Source: Liolophura sinensis
Lineage: Eukaryota > Mollusca > Polyplacophora > Chitonida > Chitonidae
Length of the DNA: 64,000 nt
Assembly (NCBI RefSeq): GCF_032854445.1
Contig: NC_088304.1
Span: 31,567,732-31,631,731 of the forward strand
Direction of reading: 5' to 3'
Shown: piece after piece, positions 9,654-20,600 of the stretch
Layout of the letters: the number at the start of each line of letters is the position of its first letter
Numbering within the stretch: position 1 is the first letter of the stretch
Made by a program: the position numbers and the translations under genes
The notes under the pieces: generated by a model
Database searches by the model: none
What the model was told of the DNA's origin: nothing
The model's input: the letters and a program-made list of their open reading frames with translations, nothing else

Positions 9654-10954
9654 TCCCAAGTTGTGTTTGGTTCAGGAAGGTCACCAATGGTTGTCAAGGT
9701 CAAAGTTGACCAATACAAGGACATGAGATACTTTCGGGTTACAGAGGCATACTCTCCTACGGGCTTCGGATAAGACCAGTGGCTATGGAAACCCTCCGCT
9801 TTCGAAATCATGAAATAAAATGCTGCAAACCAATGGGCACCCAGAAATAGGATATGTGTGAGATTTGTTACACGGAAAAGATTCGGGTACTGAGTCCTGG
9901 ATTCTAACTTGTAGATGAAACTATAGAGACGATGAGCTTTCAAAAACCGCGGGAATCGCAACATTGGGTGAAGACCGATTGCAAACTGAATGAAATCCAA
10001 GGGAATGATGGCAATGATGTCAATGATGAAATACTGAGAGAAGGCATATCGTTCATAAAGTTTTCTAGAGGAGTAGACCATTAGGCCTTGTTCCAGGTAG
10101 CCCGTTCGAAACTGAACCCCGATGTCCAAGATGTAAATGATATCACAGATCACGTCAAGTAGTATCCACATGGTCAGTCTCCCTTTAACAATCTCTGGAA
10201 AAGCTTCACGAGCTATGCATGTCCAGAGATTGTAGAGCACGGCCAAAGTGACGATGGCAAGCCAGTAGAACATGATAGATCCCTCTGGCCGAATGACGGT
10301 CACTTTGATGACAGTACTCTCCTCTTTGATCATCTCCTCTGGGTACATATACATCTGCTGGGAACCATTGGCCCCACCCTCATCACTCTCGGCCGTGCTC
10401 CCCACGCTCCGCGCACGGTAGTTCCGAGTAGAAAACTTCCTGAGGAAAGAGTCGTCTCTGTGAAGTCCGGAGTTCATTTTGCGCTTTCTGAACTCTTGAT
10501 TCACTGCGCCGCTGGCTTTTATCACGTTCCGCAACTTGGACCACTGCGAGCCCTTTGACAACGTGGGGACATTAGCCTTGCGTGTCATTTTCACAGCGTC
10601 ACCTGCTGCTTGGCTCGGGTCTTGCCCCTCCCCCACACTCAGTGTACAGCTTATTGCGTCGCTATTAGCACTACACCTTTTGCCGACGGACTGAAGTGAG
10701 CCATTCTCTAGCACTTGTCCAGGCTCCTGTAATGAACTAGCACGACTGCTATTTTCAGAATTAATAATTACATTATCATTCTCCTTTTGACAATCTGCTG
10801 ATGACCTTCTGCTCACAAAGGACATAGAGTTGTTAACACAACTTGCCCTAACCTCATTAGCTGCTGGATGCTTTGCCGCATCACTGTCTTCAGTCGTTGA
10901 GGATCCATTAGCCTTGCTTGGAGCAGCCACTGTTTTCTCCTTTGAGGAATCCAT
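9654..10954 (-). CDS. Cyclic-nucleotide-gated cation channel, N-terminal to pore exon (partial)
   Basis: This exon encodes 433 residues plus two bases of a CNG channel, a plasma-membrane non-selective cation channel opened by cGMP or cAMP. Residues 1-225 are a Ser/Asn-rich, low-complexity cytoplasmic region with a basic patch (RKRK, 156-159). S1 is about 228-248, S2 260-282 (ending in RTGYLEQGL), S3 305-325, S4 330-350 with spaced basic residues (LRFPRFLKAHR), and S5 362-385 after RTQYPNLFRVTNL. The pore helix and filter are YWSTLTLTTIGDLPEP (about 414-429). Family alpha subunits usually carry TIGE; this one has TIGD. The start is fixed by an in-frame stop at 11018-11020. S6, C-linker and the nucleotide-binding domain are absent here and must lie on later exons, probably outside the window. 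Family assignment is firm; subunit type (alpha, beta or insect CNGL-like) is uncertain. Confidence 0.93.
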
Positions 10955-11270
10955 TAGTACTTGCTTCGGACTCGGACAAATATGACAGTGTCCCGTTTCC
11001 GTGCGCAGTTTTGGTGTCTAACAAGACATCTGAGATCAGCTGCTGTTAGTTGAGAAGTTTCAATTCAAAGACCCAGGGTCTGAATGAGCATCCAAATGAG
11101 TGTCCACCATGTTGCCCCCACTGGCTCATGTCGCACAATTGATAATGAAATGATCAGTTTGAGAGGAAGTCAGCTTTGAATGTCACTTTAACTTCTATTT
11201 CAATTTCCACATGGACAAATCTCCACCAAGTCTTCTATCGCCACTGTGACTCTCCATCTGCAGCATTTCT
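10955..11270 (-). other. Putative 5' leader of the CNG exon, with small upstream ORFs
   Basis: This lies between a plausible splice acceptor (AG ending at 11271) and the start codon. It has an in-frame stop (TAG, 11018-11020), supporting the chosen start. Two small upstream frames are visible on the minus strand: a 23-codon frame from 11266 (starting MLQMESHSGD) and a three-codon frame ending at the in-frame TAG. Whether this is spliced leader or the true first exon is not determined. Confidence 0.55.
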
Positions 11271-11292
11271 CTAAAATAACAAAATGAAATGG
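11271..11292 (-). promoter_or_regulatory. Candidate splice acceptor upstream of the CNG exon
   Basis: On the minus strand TTTCATTTTGTTATTTTAG precedes AGAAATG. It is a T-rich tract ending in AG, typical of an animal 3' splice site. If used, the CNG exon is 9654-11270 and an upstream non-coding exon lies further right. This rests on sequence pattern only. Confidence 0.5.
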
Positions 11293-11337
11293 ATCGTTAT
11301 ACAGCTTGATGATGAACTGATTCAGGCTGAAAACAAA

Positions 11338-11715
11338 ATAATGTGAGGCTGGCAACTTTGTCAAACATTAAGTCATGTTTTCACTCAGCTAAATAATGTG
11401 AGGCTGGCAACTTTGTCAAACATGAAGTCATGTTTTCACTCAGGTAAATAATGTGAGGCTGGCAACTTTGTCAAACATTAAGTCATGTTTTCACTCAGGT
11501 AAATAATGTGAGGCTGGCAACTTTGTCAAACATTAAGTCATGTTTTCACTCAGGTAAATAATGTGAGGCTGGCAACTTTGTCAAACATTAAGTCATGTTT
11601 TCACTCAGGTAAATAATGTGAGGCTGGCAACTTTGTCAAACATGTAGTCATGTTTTCACTCAGGTAAATAATGTGAGGCTCACAATTTTGTCAAACAAAA
11701 ATTCATGTTTTCAAT
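11338..11715. repeat. 55-bp minisatellite upstream of the CNG exon
   Basis: Nearly seven copies of a 55-bp unit: ATGTGAGGCTGGCAACTTTG starts at 11341, 11396 and 11451, and continues in register. Internal copies are almost identical (AACATTAAGTCATG against AACATGAAGTCATG), while the last copy has decayed. It starts about 70 bp outside the candidate splice acceptor. Confidence 0.93.
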
Positions 11716-12089
11716 TCAGATAAATAATAATGCACACTTCAGTGGAAAGGTTATTGTCAACTACATTCAACACCAACACCAACTTTGTTTAGATTTTTTA
11801 ATGTTTGAATTCTATGATGGGCTACACTGACCATGCTGCATACCAGCTACCTGAAAACAGCGATTTGTTAATTTTATTTTCATCTTTGGTTTTCTAGCTT
11901 AACATTTGTTCATGGACAAACAAGAGCTATCCAAAGAAGCCCGTCATACAATTCAAACATATTTGACTTCATTGTATTCAGTCAAAAACAAAACAAAAAA
12001 ATCTAAGAAAGCAAAATTTTAAAAATATAGTTTGTAGTGGTGTTTTCGCTGGCACTTACACTTCATTCTTTTGTATTCATATCTTATCA
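11716..12089. other. AT-rich unassigned sequence
   Basis: This sits between two minisatellites. Nothing recognisable as a gene or mobile element is seen. Confidence 0.5.
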
Positions 12090-13515
12090 GTCAACATGGT
12101 ATCTTGTCACAGTCAACACGGTATCTTGTCAGTCAACATGGCAGCTTGTCAGACAGTCAACATGGTATCTTGTCAGTCAACATGGCATCTTGTCAGACAG
12201 TCAACATGGTATCTTGTCAGTCAGTCAACAAGGCATATTGTCAGTCAGCATGGTATCTTGTTAGACAGTCAACATGGCTTCTTGTCAGACAGTCAACATG
12301 TTATCTTGTTAGACAGTCAACAGGGCATATTGCCACAACATTGTATCTTGTCAGGCAGTCAACAGGGCATCTTGTCATGGCATGGTATCTTGTTAGACAG
12401 TCAACATGTCATACTGTCAGTCAGCATGGTGTCTTGTTAGACAGTCAACATGTTATCTTGTTAGACAGTCAACATGGTATCTTGTCAGACAGTCAACAGG
12501 GCACCATGTCAATCAGCATGGTATCTTGTTAGACAATCAACATGGCATCTTGTCAGCCAACATGGCATCTTGTCAGACAGTCATATGGCCTCTTGTCAGA
12601 CAGTCAACATGGTATCATGTCAGTCAATATTCAACATATCTTGTCATTTGATCAACATGGTATCCTGTCAGTCAACATGGTATCCTGTCAGTCAACATGG
12701 TATCTTGTCAGACAGTCAGCATGGTATCTTGTCAGACAGTCAACATGGCATCTTGTCACACAGTCAACATGTCATGTTGTCAGTCAGCATGGTATCTCGT
12801 TAGACATCAGCATGGCATCTTGTCAGACAGTCAACAGGGCATCCTGTCACAGCAAGGTATCTTGCCAGACAGTCAACAGGTCACCTTGTCAGTCAGCATG
12901 GCATCCTGTTAGACAGTCAACATGGTATCTTGTCAGCCAACATGGCATCTTGTCAGACAGTCACATGGCATCTTGTCAGACAGTCAACATGTCATATTGT
13001 CAGTCAGCATGGTATCTTGTCAGACAGTCAACATGGTATCTTGTCAGACAGTCAACATGATATCCTGTCAGACAGTCAACATGGTTTCTTGTCAGACAGT
13101 CCACAAGGTTTCTTGTCAGACAGTCAACAAGGTATCTTGTCAGACATTCAACATGGTATCTTGTCAGACAGTCAACATGGTATCTTGTCAGACAGTCAGC
13201 AGGGCATATTGTCACAGCATGGTATTTTGTTACAGTCAACAGGGCACATGTCAGTCAGCATGGTATCTTGTTAGACAGTCGACATGGCATCTTGTCAGCC
13301 AAACATGGCATCTTGTCAGACAGTCATATGGTCTCTTGTCAGACAGTCAACATTGTATCTTGTCATTTGACCAACATGGTATCCTGTCAGTCAACATGGT
13401 ATCTTGTCAGTCAGCATGGCATCTTGTCAGACAGTCACATGGCACCTTGTCAGGCAGTCAACATGATATCTTGTCAGACAGTCAACATGGTATCTTGTCA
13501 GACAGTCAACATGCC
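12090..13515. repeat. 20/24-bp variable minisatellite
   Basis: About 60 units built from AGTCAACATGGTATCTTGTC with or without an inserted AGAC (24 or 20 bp), with many variants (CATGGCATC, CAGGGCATAT, AGTCAGCATGG). Several long frames across it, such as 12922-13851, show an eight-residue period (MVSCQTVN) and are open in several frames at once, so they are treated as by-products of the repeat. The final part of that frame (after 13515) shows no recognised domain. Confidence 0.93.
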
Positions 13516-14711
13516 ATACGACAAAAACTTGAAGATCTGTCTTACAGATGGCAGGATAATCTTTTTCCAAATGGAGGTTTCCCGTGTTTCATTGTTAAAT
13601 GGAAAATACGTATATACTTGGGCAAGAAGATGTTCAATAAATCAACAAAGATTCCCATCATTGATAATCGTTTCAGATTTACAGTGCTCAAACACAGTGT
13701 TAACAGTTCACAGCCTGAATGCAATTCCACACGAATGGGTATACCTGTCCTGCATATAGCCATAGTAACAAGCGTTTACACGCACTTAACAGCTCAAACT
13801 GAATATTCTAATTGGTGGACAGGTCGTTATAATCAACACATGAACATGTAGGGAACAGTTAACACCTATAAGGGCTGTGAACTTTCGGTACTATACCTAC
13901 ATGTACAGTCAATGCAATAAATGAAATTAAAGGAAAATACAACATATAATATAACCAGAGTTAAAGGGGTGGAATAAACCAAATTAAAATGGGCCCATTT
14001 TTCTGACGTGCTTGCTAACTCTGTAAATCAACTTTTAATCAGGAATTTTAACGAGGCTCTTACAGCAACTTGTACCCTACACTCTTATAGTTTAAACAGC
14101 AAAACAGGGCTCAGGTGTTGTTAGTGGCAATTAAAACAGCTGAAATAACTCATGAATCATTGGCTAAAGCTGATAACATTGCCACACTCCCCATTTTCTC
14201 AATGTGGGTAATTTTGCTCAGTCTAAATTGTGATAGCTAGGCTGAGCAACATCACAAAATAAAAAGTTATGCATTTTAAACTTTATGCCTGTTACTATAG
14301 TGGTCCATTTACACAATTTTGATCTAGTGTTGTATTTTCTTGCAAAGCAACATTTTAAAATTTCGTAAATAATTGGTTTTATAATTTGCATTTCAGCTGG
14401 CAACTACACATACTGGTACTTAAATAAATAATGGATAAAAAAAAAATCAAAAAAAAAAAAAAAATGAAACAATTAAAAACTTTCCCTTTTCTTATTTATT
14501 TAAATATACAGAAATATATTTGTCAGTATCTGAAGAGTTTCCATTATTACTAACAAATGTTGAGTAGGTCCTTCTGTGATATGAAAATTTCACTAGCATT
14601 AATTCATTTACATGACATGGCTTTAAACTGCAATCAATTAAACATCAAGGAGCTCAACACTGCACCATGCATTCATATATATACTATGATATGATCTATA
14701 CAATGATGTTG
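13516..14711. other. Unassigned sequence
   Basis: No gene was recognised. The sequence contains A-rich runs near 14438-14465. The open frames at 13542-13763 and 14218-14403 on the minus strand have no family features. Confidence 0.5.
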
Positions 14712-14866
14712 GGGCACAATCACCCAGGAGCATGCTTGCTCCATCTCTGGTCATGCGTGAAAACGTCTACCAGCAACCCGTGCATGGCTCTGCTCAGTTG
14801 CTGTTCTGTGTTAAAGGGAAATATTTTTGAGTATGGTGTAAAACTCCAATCAAATAAATGAATATA
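14712..14866 (+). mobile_element. SINE-A copy, decayed and shortened
   Basis: The copy retains CACCCAGGAGC, AACGTCTACCAGCAACCCGT and GCATGGCT from the body, then a tail AAATATTTTTGAGTATGGTG with TAAAACTCCAATCAAATAAA. The head and much of the centre are missing or badly diverged. Confidence 0.7.
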
Positions 14867-15824
14867 GTCATGTTCTTTTAAATGAACATCCCTTGGAAGC
14901 AGCTTAATGAGACTGACAAAACAGGGCATATTCCACAGCTACAATTTCAAATTGCTAAACTTAGGGCTTGGAACAATTTGCAGAGAAGCAATAATTTGTA
15001 ATTATTAAAGTCAGCTCAGACTGCTACACTAACTTGATTTAAAGGTATAACAGCTGAATTTTCTGAGTTGTCAATCAAGAATTTCTATCTGACCAATCAG
15101 ACACAACACTGTTTCCAGTTTCTGGAAAGAAAGTCTCCAAAAAAAGTTTAATATTTACATGCAAGTGACTGATCGACATACCAATGACAAGCCCACCAAA
15201 TACCTAATTCCCAATAAATTTTGTTCAGTTGACTGCATGGCTAGATGATGCATCAAAAATATGTAAGTTTTCTCATTTTGATGGGCATTTGCGGTACGTT
15301 GGTTAATTAGATCTGCACATGTATGTCACGTGATGTCACGCCTTCACACTGTGTGGAATGGAATTTAGGACAAACTCATTGCAATGAGAATAAATTTAGA
15401 GGTGAAGGAACATTGATTTATACAAAGAGAGAATTGACGGAGACCAATTTATCATGAGTAATCGATTACCAGTATGTGATGACCAGTGACCAGAGGCTGA
15501 AGTCTGCAGAAAGGCTACATACACTTGGACATGGATATGTAAGGAATACAATGTTTTTCACATACACAATGGAATTAATGAGAAGAATGTCACTGATGTA
15601 AGGTTTGTGCTGATCGAGGGACAGGTGTTCAAATTAGCATTAAAAGTCCTATAATCCTACTGTAAATCTAACAGGGCTTTACTCATAAGCTAATACAGGG
15701 CTTAACTGCTAATATAACGGCTAGACTCTAGGGTATAGCCCATTATACCACTCAGCCAGTAAATGCCCTCCTGCTAATAATAAAGTACACATCTGGGGCC
15801 AGTAATGTTCAAAAGCATATACTG
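14867..15824. other. Unassigned sequence
   Basis: Unique-looking AT-rich sequence. No gene, array or clear mobile element was found. Confidence 0.5.
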
Positions 15825-16140
15825 ACCACCTTGGTGGTCTATTGGGATCAAACCCAGGTCAGGTCATACCAAAGACTTTAAAAATGGTACTTGTTGCTGC
15901 CTCACATGGCGATGAGCACTGAGGGGTTAGAGCAAGGGAACGTGACTGGTTCACAGGCCTGGTGTCAGTATAATGTACCGGTTGGGGTGTCGTGCCTGGC
16001 AGCACTTTGACTCGCTCTACTACAAGAATGATACAGGCAGAGTATATCTACACACACCTAATGACTCTTTGTCACGATATGACTGAAAAATTGTTAAATA
16101 CGACATTTAAACCACAAGCATTCATTTATTAATTCATTCA
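15825..16140 (+). mobile_element. SINE-B (variant 2) copy
   Basis: The copy reads from a tRNA-like head remnant (CCACCTTGGTGGTCTATTGG, then GATCAAACCCAGGTCAGGTC, B-box-like). The body holds ACTTTAAAAATGGTACTTGT, GGTTAGAGCAAGGGAAC and GTGTCAGTATAATGTACCGG. The tail holds ATATGACTGAAAAATTGTTA. It aligns in reverse with 43791-44162 and 52931-53209. Confidence 0.8.
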
Positions 16141-16789
16141 AAAGTGTATTAAACTTAAGACAGGCTTAACTCTTAATACAAGTCTCATCCTAATACAATT
16201 TAAATGACAAAGTTAATACAGGACTTAAGTCCTAATACACATTTGAGCAACTGGGCCCAGGTGTTGACAGGTTTTCATGAAGATTCCAGATATATGTATC
16301 TTTTTTCATGTTTCTTTTACCTTTTTTTTCCCACAGCAAATGCCAAAAAAACAAACAAAAAACAAAACATTGCAGTTTTATGGTTGACTTTTGGAGCCAA
16401 ATTGAATAAGGCTAACGATTCCCTTTTCCCCCAATAAATATTAATTACAGATATTCATGTAGATGTAGAACTACATGCATATTTCAGTCGACACAGAAAA
16501 CAACATAGAAATATTTCACAGAGACAGAGGATGTTCAGTAGCTAAAAAGAATCAGTAACTTCACCGTGCTTCAATATGGTCCAATCTCTTTTCACATTTT
16601 ATTCACTATAAAAAAGAAAAAAAAAGAGATATAAAGTGGAAAACCATGAAAATTATCTTTAGAATCAGCCTGACATGGCTGAGCAGAGGAGATGATGCAT
16701 GCTTTTATTTAAAGGTATGGTAGCCTACATGTAAAAATACTCTCTTCTTTAAATATAAGTAATATATTATTACTTTTAGCACATTTTTA

Positions 16790-16820
16790 GGGTGGGGTGG
16801 GGGTGGGGGGTGGGGTGGAG
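16790..16820 (+). other. G-quadruplex-prone tract
   Basis: Repeated runs of three to six G separated by single T residues (GGGTGGGGTGGGGGTGGGG and onward). At least four G-runs lie within 31 bases on the plus strand, which fits the usual intramolecular quadruplex pattern. Confidence 0.7.
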
Positions 16821-16975
16821 AGTGAGTGGGTGTAATTAATACTAGATGCAAGAGCCATCACCACATCTGATGTCATTGATCTAGTTGATTAGCACAATAA
16901 TCCTTGCTTTATACAATACAATTTCTCCAATATACTGAGCAAGGGGATCATAAAGCCTGTATATAGCCTACTAGT

Positions 16976-17027
16976 AGTGAGTGAGTGAGGGAGTGAGTGA
17001 GTGTTTGGGGTTTAATGTCGCCTACTA
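16976..17027 (-). mobile_element. SINE-B 3' end fragment
   Basis: GTGAGTGAGTGTTTGGGGTT followed by TAATGTCG resembles the 3' terminus of SINE-B seen at 30995 (GAGTGAGTGACTGCTTGGGG then CTTCATATCG). Only the terminus is present. Confidence 0.55.
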
Positions 17028-17239
17028 GTAGTGGAAATCACATCTTTAGGAACATGGCCTTTGTACAAAAGTATTGGCCACACCAGTACCATACTTTTCA
17101 TATAATATCATGCTGGTCGAGGCTTTACTTTTTACTATTATAAATGATCAACACTGTCCTTCCCATAATCATCAACCAATGGCAAGTTATTGACCAATTA
17201 TCCTGCATGTAACTTGTAAGGCCTTACCATGTATGTTTA

Positions 17240-17532
17240 GAGGTCTGTCGTGAATCATGCGAGGTCCGTCGTGAATCATGTGAGGTCCGTCGTGAATCAT
17301 GCGAGGTCCGTCGTGAATCATGCGAGGTCCATCGTGAATCATGCGAGGTCCGTCGTGAATCATGCGGGGTCCGTCGTGAATGATGCGAGGTCCGTCGTGA
17401 ATCACGCGAGGTCTGTCATGAATCATGCAAGGTCTGTCGTTAATCATGCGAGGTCCGTCGTGAATCATGCAAGGTCCGTCGTGAATCATTCGAGGTCTGT
17501 CTTGAATCATGCGAGGTCCATCACGAATCAAG
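17240..17532. repeat. 21-bp minisatellite
   Basis: About 14 copies of AGGTCCGTCGTGAATCATGC plus G. The 21-bp unit is seven codons, so both strands stay open (HDGPRMI on minus, NHARSVV on plus); these frames are not called as genes. The unit is CpG-containing, and variants show CpG-to-TpG changes (GTCCGTC to GTCTGTC), consistent with past CpG methylation and deamination. Confidence 0.93.
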
Positions 17533-17827
17533 TGAGGTGCATTCAGATGAGTTCTTTAATGCCACTTAAAGTTACGACTTATATTCCACTTTACAGGATA
17601 CACGAAAAGGTACTCTAAAACAAAGAGTATGGTTTACAGGAAAATCAAGAAAGAAATGGTCAAAAAAAAAATGGAAGAAAACATTTTTACTCTTTTATAT
17701 TTCTCAGTAACCTCTCTACTTTACTATGTACACTTTTTTCCAATGGTCAGAAATATTCAAAGATGACGTCACTGATGGGCATACAGGGCATGCAGGATCA
17801 GCTTTATAAAAGTGCCTCCAGTTCGTG

Positions 17828-17849
17828 CCCCCCCCCACCCCCACCCCCC
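17828..17849 (-). other. C-rich tract, G-quadruplex-prone on the minus strand
   Basis: Runs of nine, five and six C separated by single A residues lie on the plus strand. The complementary G-runs could fold into a quadruplex. Confidence 0.6.
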
Positions 17850-17936
17850 AACAACCACTTACAGTTGTTTTGACAGCTATCATCCTTGATGTCACCACAG
17901 CAGGTTTCTCTATTTCCAGGCTAACTGCTGGTGGCA

Positions 17937-18050
17937 GTTTCTCAAAGGGGTCGTAACATTACGCCGGCCTAATCACCATGTGGCATAATGAAGGCATACG
18001 CAGCAATTGATATTTACAACTGGCGTAACGTCACGACCCTTTTGAGAAAC
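17937..18050. mobile_element. MITE-like element with 29-bp terminal inverted repeats
   Basis: The left end GTTTCTCAAAGGGGTCGTAA CATTACGCC and the reverse complement of the right end GTTTCTCAAAAGGGTCGTGA CGTTACGCC match at 26 of 29 positions. The whole element is only 114 bp and has no coding capacity, as expected for a miniature inverted-repeat transposable element. A target-site duplication is not obvious. Confidence 0.75.
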
Positions 18051-18708
18051 ATCCCCCCCCCTGGAGCCTAACCAATGCAGACTAAAGCCATTTTTACAAA
18101 GCATTTTACGGATCCTATAATGTATGAATCCTATGGCCGCTGCATTTTATAGTGTACTATTCCAAGATATAGGAATGTTATCAGTTGTATTCCAAAACCC
18201 CATCTGTCATGACCTATAGTTTACTGATCTCCGTGTAGCATGATAAAGAATGCATTGTGCTGAGGTCAACCATAAATATGCAGACAGACAGACACAGCAC
18301 TGAGTGATAAACGTAATACTTGGTCGCTATTCAGCGCTACAGTCACAAAAGAAAGATCAAACACTTCAAAGATTCAGACTGAAACTTAAGTGCTGGATTT
18401 TGCACACAGGACAAGTCCATAAAGCTGACAAAATTATGATATTGAGTTTCTATTTTAACCGCTGCAGTGCCAGGCTGAGATTTGAAAGGTGCCCCACATG
18501 AGGTGGGATGTGGTTTTGAAATACATGTAGACAGCTACAGGCTTAAAAAGATTTCATTTTACTCAAAGTCTGACTTGGCCAAGTGCAAATAAAGCACAAT
18601 ACATTTACATGCATCAGAGGTACATGTCGTTTTCATATTTTTTAATTATTTAAAATATTAACCATGACAAGCTCATGTTTGGAAGAAAATTATGACATTT
18701 GACTTTCT
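18051..18708. other. Unassigned sequence
   Basis: No gene was recognised. A short GACAGACAGACA run lies near 18281. The open frame 18304-18501 shows no family features. Confidence 0.5.
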
Positions 18709-19088
18709 AAATGGCTTTAGAAGCAACATCATCATCATCTAAATGGCTTTAGAGGCAACATAATCATCTAAATGGCTTTGGAGGCAACATAATCAGCAAC
18801 ATAATCATCATCTAAATGGCTTTAGAGGCAACATAATCATCTAAATGGCTTTGGAGGCAACATAATCATCATCTAAATGGCTTTAGAGGCAACATAATCA
18901 TCTTCTAAATGGCATTAGAGGCAACATAATCATCATCTAAATGGCATTAGAGGCAACATAATCATCATCTAAATGGCTTTAGAGGCAACATAATCATCTA
19001 AATGGCTTTGGAGGTAAACATAATCAGCAACATAATCATCATCTAAATGGCATTAGAGGCAACATAATCATCATCTAAATGGCTTTAA
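18709..19088. repeat. 29-32-bp minisatellite with variable spacer
   Basis: About 11 copies of AAATGGCTTTAGAGGCAACA plus TAATCATC, starting at 18709, 18741 and 18770. Spacing varies because the ATC triplet and an AATCAGCAACAT insert vary in number. Two copies of the insert-bearing block (near 18780 and 19010) suggest a duplicated multi-unit segment. Confidence 0.9.
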
Positions 19089-19438
19089 GCTCCAGTGGTT
19101 AACTTAAAGTTGTTGCCACATCAAAACTTGAAATTTGAAACAATACTATCATACTTTAAATTTTCCTTGGCTTGTACATGTATAGTCTAAGAGTTATTCC
19201 AGCCAAAGATTTTCATCCTTAAAAATTATCCCTGAGTTCACAAGATCACTTTCTCCGTTTACCGTTTGAATACTCCATTTCACAACAAAATACAACTGCT
19301 CGCTTCCCGCCAATTTCCCACAACTTACATAATTTTACATTGGTCTCATAGCTCTCCTGTGTTGAAGGTATTAATGTAAACATTAACCCATGAAGTGACT
19401 GTTATCAATTCTTACATGATTATGATAAAATTAAATAT
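19089..19438. other. Unassigned sequence between two arrays
   Basis: AT-rich unique sequence. Nothing recognisable was found. Confidence 0.5.
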
Positions 19439-20555
19439 TGTAGATGATCCCATGACATTAATCTTGCAGATCATCACATGACATAAATCTTGTAGATGAT
19501 CCCATGACATAAATCTTGTAGATGATCCCATGACATAAATCTTGTAGATGGTCCCCTGACATATATTTTGTAGATGATCCCATGACATAAATCTTGTAGA
19601 TGGTCCCCTGACATATATTTTGTAGATGATCCCATGACATAAATCTTGTAGATCATCACGACATTAATCTTGTAGATCATCACATGACATAAATCTTGTA
19701 GATGGTCCCATGACATAAATCTAGTAGATGATCCCATGACATAAATCTTGTAGATGATCCCCTGACATAAATCTTGTAGATGGTCCCATGACATAAATCT
19801 TGTAGATGATCCCATGACATAAATCTTGTAGATGATCCGATGAAATAAATCTTGTAGATGGTCCCCTGACATAAATCTTGTAGATGGTCCCATGACATAA
19901 ATCTTGTAGATGATCCCATGGCATAAATCTTGTAGATGATCCCATGGCATAAATCTTGTAGATGATCCCATGGCATAAATCTTGTAGATGATCCCATGGC
20001 ATAAATCTTGTAGATGATCCCATGGCATAAATCTTGTAGATGATCCCATGGCATAAATCTTGTAGATGATCCCATGACATAAATCTTGTAGATGATCCCA
20101 TGACATAAATCTTGTAGATCATCACAACATTAATCTTGTAGATCATCACATGACATAAATCTTGTAGATGGTCCCCTGACATATATTTTGTAGATGAACC
20201 CCTGGCATAAATCTTGTAGATGATCCCATGACATAAATGTTGTAGATGGTCCCATGACAAATCTTGTAGATGATCCCATGACATATATTTTGTAGATGGT
20301 CCCATGACATAAATCTTATAGGTGATCCCATGGCATAAATGTTGTAGATGATCCCCTGGCAAAAATCTTGTAGATGATCCCCTGGCATAAATCTTGTAGA
20401 TGATCCCATGACATAAATCTTGTAGAAGATCCCATAAGATATATTTTGTAGATGGTCCCCTGGCATAAATCTTGTAGATCATCCCATGGCATAAATCTTG
20501 TAGATGATCCTCTGGCATAAATCTTGTAGATGAACCCCTGGCATTAATCTTGATC
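19439..20555. repeat. 26-bp minisatellite
   Basis: About 43 copies of GATGATCCCATGACATAAAT plus CTTGTA. Variants include GGTCCCCTGAC and CATGGCAT. A rare variant block (GATCATCACGACATTAATCT at 19651 and GATCATCACAACATTAATCT at 20117) recurs 466 bp apart, pointing to duplication of about 18 units as a block. The unit has no stop codon in any minus-strand frame, so long frames (up to 265 codons) with a 26-residue period appear; these are not called as genes. Confidence 0.95.
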
Positions 20556-20600
20556 TTAACTCAAACTGGTTTTAACTTATATGTTATGCAGAAACAATTC

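Larger units (their letters stand above)
16141..17239. other. Unassigned sequence with a G-rich tract
   Basis: No gene was recognised. It holds the G-rich tract at 16790-16820, A-rich runs near 16345-16365 and 16610-16626, and a small SINE-B fragment at 16976-17027. The open frame 16204-16437 is low complexity. Confidence 0.5.

Noticed and set aside
12922-13851. A 309-codon plus-strand frame over the 24-bp array
   Set aside because: Its residues cycle with the repeat unit and neighbouring frames are also open. The non-repeat end shows no domain. It is treated as a repeat by-product.
19474-20518. Minus-strand frames of up to 265 codons in the 26-bp array
   Set aside because: All three frames are open with the same 26-residue period, which is expected for a stop-free 26-bp unit and not for a gene.
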